The translations under genes were made by a program, and so were the position numbers. A stretch of 64,000 nt of DNA from assembly GCF_002575655.3 (NCBI RefSeq), contig NC_053037.3:147881207-147945206 (forward strand). The letters run 5' to 3'. Source of the stretch: Aegilops tauschii subsp. strangulata. Lineage: Eukaryota > Streptophyta > Magnoliopsida > Poales > Poaceae. Below the pieces are notes generated by a model that worked only from the letters and a program-made list of their open reading frames with translations, was not told the DNA's origin and searched no databases. Shown here piece by piece: positions 1 through 11,154 of the stretch (positions within the stretch are counted from its first letter, which is position 1; every line of letters begins with the position of its first letter).

Positions 1-9
1 AAAAATCCA

Positions 10-475
10 ACTCGGTCCTACTGATTCTTTCTATCCGGCGCCACCGAGTTCAGATGTCATAGCCACTGCCAGAAACCCTAGTCAAATCGGTCTCACCGAT
101 AGGGATCTCGGTCTCACCGAGATGGGATTGTAATCTCTCTGTATGTATCCATTACCAAAATCAGTCACACCGAGTTTGCATAATCGGTCCTACCGAGATT
201 GCAATGCAAACTCTCTGTTTCCCTTTCGTAACGTTTCGGTCTCACCGAGATGAGCGAATCGGTCCCACCGAGTTTGCCTGGCCAACTCTCTGGTTAGCTA
301 ATTACCAAATCGGTCCCACCGAGTTTGTGTAATCGGTCTCACCGAGATTACGTTATGCCCTAACCCTAACCATATCGGTCCTACCGAGTTGACATGTCGG
401 TCCCACCAAAAATCCTAACGGTCACATTATTTGCTAAATCGGTCCGACCGAGTTTCATGATTCGGTCCTACCGAG
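10..475. repeat. Array of small palindromes TCGGTCYYACCGAG in LTR U3
   Basis: About a dozen copies of a 14-15 bp motif of the form TCGGTC(C/T)(C/T)ACCGAG are scattered at irregular 20-60 bp spacing, upstream of the LTR TATA box. Each copy is a short inverted repeat (CGGT...ACCG) with CpG sites. The same array recurs at 62741-63134. The position fits the U3 promoter region of the LTR; a binding site or silencing target is inference only. Confidence 0.75.
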
Positions 476-516
476 ATTGGTGAGTTGTGTGTAACGGTTA
501 GATTTTCTGTGGAGGC

Positions 517-524
517 TATATATA
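517..524 (+). promoter_or_regulatory. LTR TATA box
   Basis: TATATATA within GGAGGCTATATATACCC, downstream of the palindrome array. The equivalent site in the second copy (63173-63180) is conserved, which supports it as the core promoter of this LTR family. Confidence 0.6.
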
Positions 525-806
525 CCCGTCCACCCACTCTTCATTCGTGGAGAGAGCCATCAGAACGTGCCTACACTTCCAACATACATTTTCTGAGAGA
601 GAACCACCTACACTTGTGTTGAGGTCAAGATATTCCATTCCTACCATATGAATCTTGATCTCTAGCCTTCCCCAAGTTGCTTTCCACTCAAATCTTCTTT
701 CCACCAAATCCAAATCCTGTGAGAGAGAGAGTTGAGTGTTGGGGAGACTATCATTTGAAGCACAAGAGCAAGGAGTTCATCATCAACACACCATCTATTA
801 CCTTCA

Positions 807-907
807 TAAATAATATAAAAGTGTATAATAAAGCCCGTAAACATCCAAAACAGATAATATAATAGCATGAATGCTTCATAAATTATAGATACGTTGGAGA
901 CGTATCA
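807..907 (-). repeat. 3' LTR remnant
   Basis: About 100 bp nearly identical to the right end of the LTR at 4368-6047, ending in GACGTATCA. The purine-rich minus-strand sequence GGCTTGGGGATGC directly beside it (908-920) serves as the likely polypurine tract. The rest of this LTR is deleted at the junction near 806. Confidence 0.85.
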
Positions 908-3465
908 GCATCCCCAAGCCTAATTCCTGCTCGTCCTCGAGTAGGTAAATGATAAAAGAAAGAATTTATGAAGTGTGAATGCTAGCATGTGCACAAGTTT
1001 GATCAATGATAATTTCAATCACCTTTTCTAGCATGATTATATGTCATAACAGTAGTTCATCTTATAAAACTTCTCACGATCAAGTAACAAGCTATTCACA
1101 TGTTAAAGCATAGACCGTAAACTTTCTTGAAAACTAGCAAACTTCATTCTCAGTCATCAAACAATTGCAATTCATCTTATTTTCAGGAAGGGTCTATGTC
1201 AGAGCTTTGATTTAGCAAATCCCACATACTCAACTATCATATAGTCTTCCATGATTGCTACCACTCAAAGCATATTTTTAGAACAAATAGCATCCATCGA
1301 ACACAGAGAAAGATAGGGGCTTAATGTTTCGCCTCCCAACTTACTTATCATAAAGATAATTGTCAACAATAATAATTCATGATCAAATATATTTGAATGG
1401 CCATATATGCTTAGATCTTTCCCCAACACACGATGCTTGCAGACTAAAGAGTAGGTTGGAATGAGAAGGAATACTACTGACTCTTGCATAAAAGTAAAAG
1501 ATAGGCCCTTCGCAGAGGGAAGCAGGGATTTGCAGAGGTGCCAGAGCTCGATTTTGAAATAGAGATGAATAATTTTGAGAGATATGCTTTCATTGTCAAC
1601 ATAACAACCAAGAGTTCCCAATATCTTCCATACTACATACATTATAGGCGGTTCCCAAACAGAATGGTAAAGTTTTTACTCCCCCTCCACCAACATTCAC
1701 ACTCCACGGCTTGTCCGAAACAACGGGTGCCGTCCAACTTTCAACATTCCTAGGGGAGGTTTGTTTGCAATTATTTTTGATTTGATTTTGATCTTTTGAT
1801 CATGGGACTGGGCGTCCCGGTTACCAGCCATTTTTCTCGTGAATGATGAGTGGAGTCCACTCATCGTGAGAATAACCCATCTAGCATGGAAGATACTGAC
1901 AGCCCCTAGTCACTACATGAGCGATTCGGGCATACAAAACAGATTATTATTTGAAGGTTTAGAGTTTGGCACATGCAAATTTACTTGGAACGGCAGGTAA
2001 ATACCGCATATAGGTAGGTATGGTGGACACTCATGGAAGAAACTTGGTTCAAGGAATTTGGATGCACACGCAGTATTCCCGCTTAGTACAGATATTTAGG
2101 CTAGCAAAGGATTCTAAAAAGCAAGCACCACATGTTGGAGGATCTATAACAATATAACTTCTATACAAATATACCCAAGCATAACTCATTACGTTGTCTT
2201 CCTTGTCCAACTTCAACTAATTTGCTTAGGTTTGAAAATAATTAATGGGGCTCACAATCATAGAAGATGTCTAAGATAGTATATTTATATGTGAAATTTC
2301 TCTTCCCTCAATATTCTTTCATGAATTGTTCAAGTGACCAATACAATGCTTGCTAACCTTCAATAAATTTACCACCTCTACTTCTTAGATCTGAAGTCAT
2401 TACTCCCAACAGGGTAAGCATATGAAACATATATAATTTCAGATTTATGACATTCAACCATTTACTCATAGGATATAAGTGAAGCACACGAGTAAATGAC
2501 AAACTACTCCAAAAAGATATAAGTGAAGATCAATGAGTAGCTAAATAATTATGCAACTATGTGAAGACTCTCTCTCATTTAAGAATTTCAGATCTTGGTA
2601 TTTTATTGAAACAGCAAGGAAAACAAAATAAAATGACATTGCAAGGATAGCACTCATGTGAAGAAGCAAAAACTTAGGTTCAACCGATACTAACCGATAG
2701 TTGTTGAAGAAGAAAGGTGGGATGCCTAACGGGGCATCCCCAAACTTAGATGCTTGAGACTTCTTGAAATATTATCTTGGGGTGCCTTGGGAATCCCCAA
2801 GCTTGAGCTTTTGTGTCTCCTTAATTCATAGTGCATCGAATCTTTTACCCAAAAGTTGAAAACTTCACAACACAAAACTCAACAGAAAACTCGTAAGCTC
2901 CGTTAGTATAAGAAAATAAATCACCACTTAGGTACTATTGTGAACTCATTATAAATTCATATTGGTGTAATATCTACTGTATTCCAACATATCTATGGTT
3001 CATACCCTCTGATACTACTCATAGATTCATCAAAATAAGCAAACAACACATAGAAAACAGAATCTGTCAAAAACAAAACAGTCTGTAGTAATCTGCATCA
3101 AACGCAAACTTATGGAACTCAGAAAAATCTTCCAAAATAGGAAGACCTACATAATTTTATTATTGATCTACTGCAATTGGAATCAGTATTTTATCACTTT
3201 CTGGTGAATTTTAACAATTGTTTTCGTGAACAGAAAGTTTCTGGAATTTTCAGCAAGATCAAATAATTATCATCCAGGAAGATCCTATAGGTCTTACTTG
3301 GCACAAACATTAATTCAAACATAAAACCACATCTAACCAGAGGCTAGATGATTTATTTATTACTAAACAGTAACAAAAAGCAAGGAACAAAAATAAAATT
3401 GGGTTGCCTCCCAACAAGCGCTAACGTTTAATGCCCCTAGCTAGGCATGATGATATCAATGATGC
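908..3465 (-). other. Non-coding interior of the Gypsy element
   Basis: AT-rich sequence downstream of the single coding frame of the element (in element orientation). It begins with a segment also found next to the 3' LTR of the Gypsy element at 45380-56125 (around 46957-47010). A further shared stretch lies near 3330-3440 and 49370-49480 (GGGTTGCCTCCCAAC). I see no gene in it. Confidence 0.7.
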
Positions 3466-4242
3466 TCACCTAAAAGATAAGAATTGAAACATAAAGAGAG
3501 CATCATGAAGAATATTACTAGCACATTTAAGTATAACCCACTTACTATGCATAGGGATTTTGTGAGCAAACAACTTATGGGGACAATAATCAACTAGCAT
3601 AGGAAGGCAAAACAAGCATAACTTCAAAATTTTAAGCACATAGAGAGGAAACTTGATATTATTGCAACTCCTACAAGCATATGTTCCTCCCTCATAATAA
3701 TTTTCAGTAGCATCACGAATGAATTCAACAATATAACCAGCACATATAGCATTCTTTTCATGATCTACTTGCATAGAAATTTGACTACTCTCCACATAAG
3801 CAAATGTATTATCATCAATAGTAGTGGGAGCAAACTCAACAAAATAACTATCATGTGAAGCATAATCCAATTGAAAATTAAAATCATGATGACAAGTTTC
3901 ATGGTTATCTTTATTCTTTATAGCATACATGTCATCACAATAATCATCATAAATAGGAGGCATTCTTTCATCGTAATAAATTTGCTCATCAAAACTTGGG
4001 GGACTAAAAATATCATCTTCATCAAACATAGCTTCCCCAAGCTTGTGGCTTTGCATATCATTAGCATCATGAATATTCAAGGAATTCATACTAACAACAT
4101 TGCAATCATGCTCATCATACAAAGATCTAGTACCAAACATTTTAATGCATTCTTCTTCTAGCAATTGAGCACAATTTTCCTTACCATCGTTTTCACGAAA
4201 GATATTAAAAAGATGAAGTGTATGAGGCAAACTCAATTCCAT
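3466..4242 (-). CDS. Acidic protein of a non-autonomous Gypsy element, unknown function
   Basis: Open frame of 258 residues starting with ATG at 4242, the first frame after the primer binding site, so in the gag position. The protein is rich in Asp, Glu, Asn and His in residues 20-170 (for example DEDDIFSPPSFDEQ). The C-terminal part is rich in Cys and hydrophobic residues. No zinc knuckle, protease DSG/DTG or reverse transcriptase motif is visible. Its intact frame suggests either a young insertion or recent use. Function is not known to me. Confidence 0.6.
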   Translation of the reverse strand: MELSLPHTLHLFNIFRENDGKENCAQLLEEECIKMFGTRSLYDEHDCNVVSMNSLNIHDANDMQSHKLGEAMFDEDDIFSPPSFDEQIYYDERMPPIYDDYCDDMYAIKNKDNHETCHHDFNFQLDYASHDSYFVEFAPTTIDDNTFAYVESSQISMQVDHEKNAICAGYIVEFIRDATENYYEGGTYACRSCNNIKFPLYVLKILKLCLFCLPMLVDYCPHKLFAHKIPMHSKWVILKCASNILHDALFMFQFLSFR

Positions 4243-4340
4243 TTTTTTGTAGTTTTCTTTTATAAACTAAACTAGTGATAAAACAAGAAACTAAAAGATT
4301 TGATTTCAAGATCTAAAGATATACCTTCAAGCACTCACCT

Positions 4341-4360
4341 CCCTGGCAACGGTGCCAGAA
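4341..4360 (-). other. Primer binding site, tRNA-Asp type
   Basis: The minus strand reads TTCTGGCACCGTTGCCAGGG just inside the 5' LTR. The core TGGCNCCGTTGCC is complementary to the 3' end of plant tRNA-Asp (ending GGCAACGGCGCCA), with one mismatch. The same site occurs in the Gypsy elements at 51758-51774 and 62044-62061. Confidence 0.6.
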
Positions 4361-4367
4361 AAGAGCT

Positions 4368-6047
4368 TGATGTCTACTACGCAACCTTCTTCTTGTAGAC
4401 GTTGTTGGGCCTCCAAGTGCAGAGGTTTGTAGGACAGTAGCAAATTTCCCTCAAGTGGATGACCTAAGGTTTATCAATCCGTGGGAGGCGTAGGATGAAG
4501 ATGGTCTCTCTCAAGCAACCCTGCAACCAAATAACAAAGAGTCTCTTGTGTCCCCAACACACCCAATACAATGGTAAATTGTATAGGTGCACTAGTTCGG
4601 TGAAGAGATGGTGATACAAGTGCAATATGGATGATAGATATAGGTTTTTGTAATCTGAAAATATTAAAACAACAAGGTAACAAGTGGTAAAAGTGAGCGT
4701 AAACGGTATTGCAATGCTAGGAAACAAGGCCTAGGGTTCATACTTTCACTAGTGCAAGTTCTCTCAACAATAATAACATAGTTGGATCATATAACTATCC
4801 CTCAACATGCAACAAAGAGTCACTCCAAAGTCACTAATAGCGGAGAACAAACGAAGAGATTATGGTAGGGTACGAAACCACCTCAAATTTATCCTTTCTA
4901 CTCAATCTATTCAAGAGTCCGCAGTAAAATAACACGAAGATATTCTTTCCGTTCAATCTATCATAGAGTTCGTACTAGAATAACACCTTAAGACACAAAT
5001 CAACCAAAACCCTAATGTCACCTAGATACTCCATTGTCACCTCAAGTATCCGTGGGCATGATTATACGATATGCAGCACACAATCTCAAATTCATCTATT
5101 CAACCAACACAAAGTACTTCAAAGAGTGCCCCAAAGTTTCTACTGGAGAGTCAAGATGAAAACGTGTGCCAACCCCTATGCATAGGTTCATAGGCGGAAC
5201 CCACAAGTTGATCACCAAAACATACATCAAGTGGATCACGTGATATCCCATGGTCACCACAGATAAGCACGCAAGACATACATCAAGTGTTCTCAAATCC
5301 TTAAAGACTCAATCCGATAAGACAACTTCAAAGGGAAAACTCAATCCATTACAAGAGAGTAGAGGGGGGGAAACACCATAAGATCCAACTATAATAGCAA
5401 AGCTCGCGATACATCAAGATCGTGCCGAATCAAGAACACGAGAGAGAGAGAGATCAAACACATAGCTACTGGTACATACCCTCAGCCCCGAGGGTGAAAT
5501 ACTCCCTCCTCGTCATGGAGAGCGCCGGGATGATGAAGATGGCCACCGGTGAGGGATCCCCCCTCCGGCAGGGTGCCGGAACAGGGTCCCGATTTGTTTT
5601 TGGTGTCTACAGAGGCTTGCGGCGGCGGAACTCCCGATCTATTCTTGTCCCCGAAGGTTTTAGGGTATATGGACTTATATAGGCGAAAGAAGTCGGTCGG
5701 GGGAGCCACGAGGGGCCCACGAGATAGGGGCGCGCCCAGTAGGGGGGGCGCCCTCCACCCTCGTGGCCACCTCGAAGCTTCCTTGGCTTCAACTCCAAGT
5801 CTCCTGGATCACGTTCGTTCCAAAAATCACGCTCCTGAAGGTTTCATTCCGTTTGGACTCCGTTTGATATTCCTTTTCTTCAAAACACTGAAATAGGCAA
5901 GAAAACAACAATATGGGCTAGGCCTCCGGTTAATAGGTTAGTCCCAAAAATAATATAAAATTGTATAATAAAGCCCATAAACATCCAAAACAGATAATAT
6001 AATAGCATGAATGCTTCATAAATTATAGATACGTTGGAGACGTATCA
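4368..6047 (-). repeat. 5' LTR of the Gypsy element
   Basis: 1680 bp with TG...CA termini: the plus strand starts TGATGTCTACTACGC and ends GAGACGTATCA. A TATA-like sequence (ATATGGACTTATATAGG, near 5668-5683) precedes the GC-rich 5' leader region. Sequence from about 5800 to 6047 is clearly related to the LTR of the Gypsy element at 45380-56125, while the other half differs. Confidence 0.85.
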
Positions 6048-9000
6048 ACCATACCATCAGGAGCGTAGTACCTCGGGGTGGCCGCATGTAGACCTCCTCA
6101 CGCAGCTCACCAGTGAGAAAAGCGTTTTGGACATCAAGTTGAGAAACAGACAATGACGAATAGAAGCCACAACAAGGAGAGTGCGGACAGTGGTCATGTG
6201 TGCCACAGGAGCAAAAGTCTCATCATAATCGTGGCCCTGCTCCTGCTGAAAACCACGAGCTACAAGACAAGCTTTGTAGCGCTCAAGAGAACCATCGAAG
6301 CGACTCTTAATCTTATATACCTACTTGCAGGTGATGGGACGAACACCGGAAGGCAGGGAAACCAGATCCCATGTGCCAGAGAGCGCTCAAGGGAAGCAAG
6401 CTCCTCAGCCATCGCAAGCTGCCATTCAGGCTGAGTCATGGCAGCCCGATAGGAAGTGGGCTCGACAACGACAGAGAGACCATGCAGGAGGGGCGAGGCC
6501 GAGCACGGAGGTTATGAACAGGAGGAGGCGTGAGAAGGGGCGCTCCAGAAGTGGATGGCGTGGCAGTAGAAGCATCCTGAACATGAGGGCGGCGGGTGTA
6601 GTGGAGAGGGAAGGGAGAAAGTGGGTGAGAGACTGGAGATGATGGGGGAGAGGTGGAGGAGGAGGATGGGGAGGAGGATGTAGGTGGAGGTGGTGTTGGT
6701 GGGCAATGGGAAGGAGTGAGATGTGCCGGAGGGAGGGGAGAGACATAAGCCAGATAGGAGGATGTGTCAAGAAGAAGAAGAAAGGAAATATCATCCACAG
6801 AGAAATGTGAAGAGGAAGGACACATATAGTAGGAACGAGACTCATCAAAATTCACATCACGCGAAATGCGCATCCGACGACCAACAGGATCCCAACATCG
6901 ATAGCCATTGTGCTCATCACTGTAACCAAGAAAAACACACTCAACAGACTGAGCAGTCAGTTTGGTGCATTCTCGTGGGGCAAGAAGGACATAGCACACA
7001 CATCAAAACATACGAAGAGCGGAGTAGTCAGGAGAGCGACCAGAGAGACGCTCCATAGGGATACCACCCTGCAAGGCAGCTGATGGTTGAATGTTGATAA
7101 GATAGGTGGAGGCAGAGACGGCCTCAACCCAAAAGTGTGGTGGAAGAGAGGCAATGATCATCAGCGCACGAGCCGTCTCAAGTAGATGATGATGCTTACG
7201 TTCCGCATCTCCATTCTGAGCATGAGCACTCTGACAAGAGAACTAGGAAAGGGTACCCTGGTCTGCAACAAAACCATGCAACATCTGGGAGATATACTCT
7301 CCAGTGGAGTCTACACGAAAAGTACGAATGGGCGTGGAAAACTGAGTGTGAACCATGGCAACAAAACGCTTGTATATAGAAAGAACCTCGCTACGAGATT
7401 TCATAACGTAGAGCCAAGTGTAGCGAGAGAAATCATCAATAAACAGAACATAGTAGCGATGACCACCTTTTGAATCAAAGGGAGCGGGACCCCAAACATC
7501 AGAATGAACTAAGTCAAAAGGACGCTGGGATACCGACTCACTGGTGGGATAAGGTAGCTGGGTCTGTTTGCCAAGTCTACAACCATTACAATGTAACGAA
7601 ACATCTCCAGAAACAGACCCTAAAAGGCCCTGGTGCTCTAATGATGACAAGCGAGAGCCACAGATGTGACCAAGGCGATGATGCCACTGCTGGAAGGACG
7701 CAGACAAGGAGGCAGCAAGAGCATGGGAAATGGCAGAAGTGATGGCAGCAGGGGAAAAAACACGGCCAGTCAACCTCCCAATGGCCCTCTGACTCACGAT
7801 GCCGAGGGCCAGCACCAACCAAAGCCTTGGTACGACGATCCTGAATAGAGCAAGAGTCGGTATCAAGAATGACACGACAACCAGAATCAGTAAGTTGGGC
7901 AGCGGAAAAAAGATTCATGGTAAGACAGGGAACATGTGAAACACTAGGAACAGAAAAGGACAGAGTAGAAAGAGTGCCATGACTAGCAATAGGAAGAGGT
8001 GTGCCATCAGTGGTGAGAACATTAACAGGCGAATCAAGAGGTCGAAGAGAAGACAACGCGGAAGAATCAGAAGACATATGAAAGGAAGCTCCAGAATCTA
8101 GAACCCACGAAGATGTACCTGACTGTGTAGATGCCAGTGGTGGTGGAGGGGTGGATGCAGTCATAGCGGCAACGGAACCAGTCGATGAGGAGCCGGAGGA
8201 AGCAAGTAGACGCTTGAGCCGTACAATGTCCTGGTCAGTGAGTGACGGAGTCGAGGAAGACTTAGGAGTCCCACTGGAAGAGGAGCGCCTCTGGTGTCGC
8301 TTCTTCTGGCGACAATCAGACTCTGGGTGACCTGGCCGGAAGCAGTAACCACAGAAGGTGTCACGACGCGATGTGCCCTTCTTAGCATAAGGAGGGCGAC
8401 CCACCCCCCCTGAAAGAGTAGGCAGGAGCGGTGGAGCGGCGAGGCGAGCAGACGACACATGAGCTCGGGCAGCCAACACTGACGGAATCGCAAGCAAACC
8501 AGCAGAGCGAAGGTGGGTCTCCTCAGCACGAAGCTCGGTAAGCACCTCCGAGATAGGAATATGACCACGAGCAAGCAAGTGAGCACATCGAGGCCCGAAC
8601 TCAGAACGGAGACGAGATAAGAACTCATGGACCCGCTGAAACTCCAAATCAGACCGCGTAGTCTGGCAGCAACGACAAGTCCCACAAACAACTGTCCGAA
8701 GAGAGTCAAGCTGGCGCCAGATGGCAGAGGACTGTGAATAGAACTCATCAACAGAAGAATCACCTTGCTGGAGTGCGTCCTCCTGACGCACCACATATAG
8801 GTAGAGAGCATCACCAGAGGGCTGATAGCGCTAACAGAGATAAGCCCACATCACTACAACTGTGCCAAGTCCCATGAACTCCGAAGCAAACTGAGGGAGG
8901 ACACTCGCAGTGAGAACAACAGCAGCACGAGCATCATCATTGCACCACTGAGTGTAAGCATACGGATCATCCGAATAAGCTGATACCTGTTGGTCATAAG

Positions 9001-9220
9001 CATCAACCGCAGCATCATCGAGAGTCTTAGCTGCATCCCGGTCAGCCTGAGAAGCATCAGCAGTAAGTACCGTCGGCACCGGTGGGATTGGGGCCACTGG
9101 CGCAACAGGGCATGGCGGACAGGGGACCTCGCCAGAGAGAACACCCCACAGAACAAGGCCACGCATATGGATGCGCATGAAGCCCACAAACTTAACGTAG
9201 TTGGTGCCATCGAAGATCAC
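6048..9220 (-). pseudogene. Copia gag-pol polyprotein remnant
   Basis: The N-terminal gag (8831-9220) has the WxxxM-type start and ends at a stop; gag continues at about 8360-8794. A CX2CX4HX4C zinc knuckle (CGYCFRPGHPESDC) lies near 8312-8357. The protease motif WVLDSGASFHMS is near 8080-8110. After a frameshift near 7870, integrase shows its HHCC zinc finger (WHHRLGH, CNGC) and the catalytic segments [17 protein letters not shown] and FRVDSTGEY (7243-7700). The frame 6436-6999 carries the region before reverse transcriptase and a proline/serine-rich stretch. At 6048-6160 the reverse transcriptase motif [20 protein letters not shown] is visible and then cut. At least two stops and several frameshifts disable it. 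Confidence 0.88.
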
Positions 9221-9756
9221 CGAACACCGAGGAACAACGACATAGCCGAAGAAGACATGACGAGTTCTTTTTTTTGGAAGTCAACTGCCATAGAGACCCG
9301 ATCTGGATCGAGAGAAGTGGGCAGGAGCGTTCTCGCTCACGCGCGAGGCAGGATCGAGAGGGGCGGGCGTCCGAGCACCAACAGCCAAGGCTGCGGGCCA
9401 GAAGCAGCGAGCCTCGGCAGCGCCAAACTGAGGCGGGGCCGAATGGGGCAGCGGCTGGACGGGGCAGCTAAACTAGGCAGCGGCCGGACGGGGCGGCCGG
9501 ACAGGGCGGCTGCCAAATGAGACGGAGGCGGCGGCTGCCGGACGAGACGGAGGCGGCAACGGTCAGACGGCTGCGGCAGCAGGAAGGAGGAGCCGGACGG
9601 GAAAGCGTCCTGCTGGAGAAGCAGTAGAGCCGGGCTGAAGATGCAGCGGCCGGACGGCCGGAGACAGCCTGCGCGGCCGGAAATGAGTAGGCTAGGAACG
9701 AGGCGCACAGAGTTGCATCGTGCGGGAGGAAGGGGCTAGCCTAGCGTCTGATACCA

Positions 9757-9881
9757 TGTTGGATAATCAGCAACTAGTATTCACTGAGGGCCAAAGGCCA
9801 ATACATATACATATGTGTCAAAGTGCAAGAAACCCCTTATACAATGGGGATATACAGAAAGTGGACTATACGCATCTAACA
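9757..9881 (-). repeat. 5' LTR of the Copia element with adjacent PBS
   Basis: On the minus strand it begins TGTTAGATGCGTATAG and ends GATTATCCAACA, 125 bp. It is followed by TGGTATCAGACGCTAGGC (about 9740-9756), a primer binding site of the initiator tRNA-Met type. The 5 bp outside (AAGAC, 9882-9886) would be one copy of the target duplication; the other is lost with the 3' end. Confidence 0.85.
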
Positions 9882-11105
9882 AAGACATGTTTCTTGTTCT
9901 AGGCTGCAGGATCGCTGTTGCATTCTTATTGATGTTGCAACATATATCACAGCATTGCCTACTAATCATAAGTTGGTGTAGTGCTTATCCTTACCAGGAA
10001 TGTAAAGTTAAGTCTATATGTTGCAACATTACAATTTCATTTACTTTAATTTAATAGCTCATAATCAGATTGAAAAATAAGATGCTTTAGCTGCCATCTC
10101 GTTGAAAGATGGCGGAATTCTGCTAGTGCACTCTACGTAGCAATACAGTGACCAAAGGTTGGCAACTCTAATCTTAATTTACCAAAGAATGAGCTGCCTA
10201 GGTGCATATTCAATAGCAGTCATAGCAGCCAGGTGTAACTTTGCACTAGAATTTGTATACATGCATTGTAGTTCAGTACAAAAGGTGGGGATAGCACAAT
10301 TAAGTGAGTGAAGTTTCATGAATGGGTGCTTTTCTTTTTGTTTCTGCTGGTCACAAAATCGTTATTTTGTTACGCTCGAAGACTCCGATAATAGTATTGC
10401 ATGCAAATTTCATTATTCGTAAGTCAGTACTCAATCATTTCTCCGGGTAGGTGTCATAGTAGCCAGCTAGAGGGACAAAGGAGCACGATCATTTGCATAA
10501 TAGAATAGAATATGTTGACTGAGTCATCAATTCAAGTAAGAAGTAACTTGTTTCATGTGATTTGTAGTGGGCAAAAGCGGAAACTTTTTTATAATTACTA
10601 ATTCGACAACACAAGTGCTACACCTTGATCATTATGTGCATATGATACGATTCTAGCTATTTTCCTTTGTATGGGTGATCTTAATCCTGGGGTAGGAGGG
10701 TTCATACGAGTGGAACTATCATCTCTCATGCAATGCTTACAAAGGAAAATGAGAGCAATTTGGGATGTTTATAACATTGCAAAATTGTATGGGAAAATTG
10801 TTTAGTATGTCAGAACTTTTAGGAGGGAATTGATGACGAATGTCGGAAGACCTTCGAACTTAGGGATGATGGGAATGCCTATGGCAATTTGGCGAACTTG
10901 GAAAAAACAAATGCGAATTTAAGTTGGGTGACAATGTAGAGGTGAAGCCAAGCGGCTCGTGTTCATCTATTAGTCCATGTGTTAGGGATGATGGGACTCA
11001 ACAATTCGATAGATTTGGAGGCAATACCAGGTGAATTTGAAGAGAGGTGACAACATAGCGAAATAATAATAACACAATGATCAAAGAGCTGAAGTTGGGG
11101 GGCTC
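9882..11105. other. Low-copy sequence, no gene recognised
   Basis: AT-rich sequence without a convincing open frame. It is the flank into which the Copia element inserted. From about 10800 it contains two weakly similar segments (AGCGGCTCGTG near 10949 and GGGGGCTCGTG near 11098) that look like the tail of the Helitron-like end that follows. Confidence 0.5.
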
Positions 11106-11154
11106 GTGATAGATACATTTGTTGGCCTGTGGCAACGCACGGGCGCTCTACTAG
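11106..11154 (+). mobile_element. Helitron-like 3' terminus
   Basis: The sequence GGCAACGCACGGGCGCTCTACTAG followed by T matches the grass Helitron pattern of a GC-rich stem (here degenerate) a few bases before a terminal CTAG, inserted before T. The 5' end (TC...) could not be located in the 1.2 kb upstream, so only the terminus is called. Downstream (11230-11340) lies a segment resembling the 3' tails of grass LINE/SINE elements, which I did not call separately. Confidence 0.45.

Larger units (their letters stand above)
1..806 (+). mobile_element. Partial LTR (right-hand part) of an LTR retrotransposon
   Basis: This stretch aligns by eye, in the same orientation, with the LTR at 62387-63987 (about 62740-63460), including the palindrome array, the TATA region and the GAGAGAGCCATCAGAACG segment downstream. 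The left part lies outside the window. At about 805 the alignment stops abruptly and the remnant of another LTR begins, so the right end of this LTR is missing. No coding sequence is expected here; the short open frames are chance. Confidence 0.8.
807..6047 (-). mobile_element. Gypsy-type LTR retrotransposon, non-autonomous, 3' LTR truncated
   Basis: Read on the minus strand, the element has a complete 5' LTR (4368-6047), a primer binding site next to it, an interior of 3.46 kb, and the first about 100 bp of a 3' LTR (807-907). The LTR starts TGATACGTCTCCAACGTATC and ends GCGTAGTAGACATCA. The interior encodes one acidic protein and no recognisable protease, reverse transcriptase or integrase. 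The right flank is a Copia reverse transcriptase gene, the left flank an unrelated LTR, so the left flank was lost by deletion or rearrangement. The LTR resembles the Fatima/WHAM/Sabrina group of Triticeae Gypsy elements; the family is not assigned. Confidence 0.85.
6048..9881 (-). mobile_element. Copia LTR retrotransposon with a 125-bp LTR, 3' part missing
   Basis: On the minus strand a short LTR (9757-9881) is followed by a tRNA-Met-type primer binding site, a GC-rich leader (9221-9743) and a decayed gag-pol frame in Copia order (gag, protease, integrase, reverse transcriptase). The element stops inside reverse transcriptase where the Gypsy element ends at 6047. RNase H and the 3' LTR are not in the window. 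Confidence 0.9.

Noticed and set aside
10..475. CRISPR-like or terminator-like palindromes
   Set aside because: Spacing is irregular, the motifs lie in an LTR that recurs at the window end, and the genome is eukaryotic.
5549..5896. 115-residue open frame and overlapping frames on the minus strand
   Set aside because: They lie entirely inside the Gypsy 5' LTR; no motif, and the related LTRs at 46382-46800 and 55550-55970 do not keep the frame.
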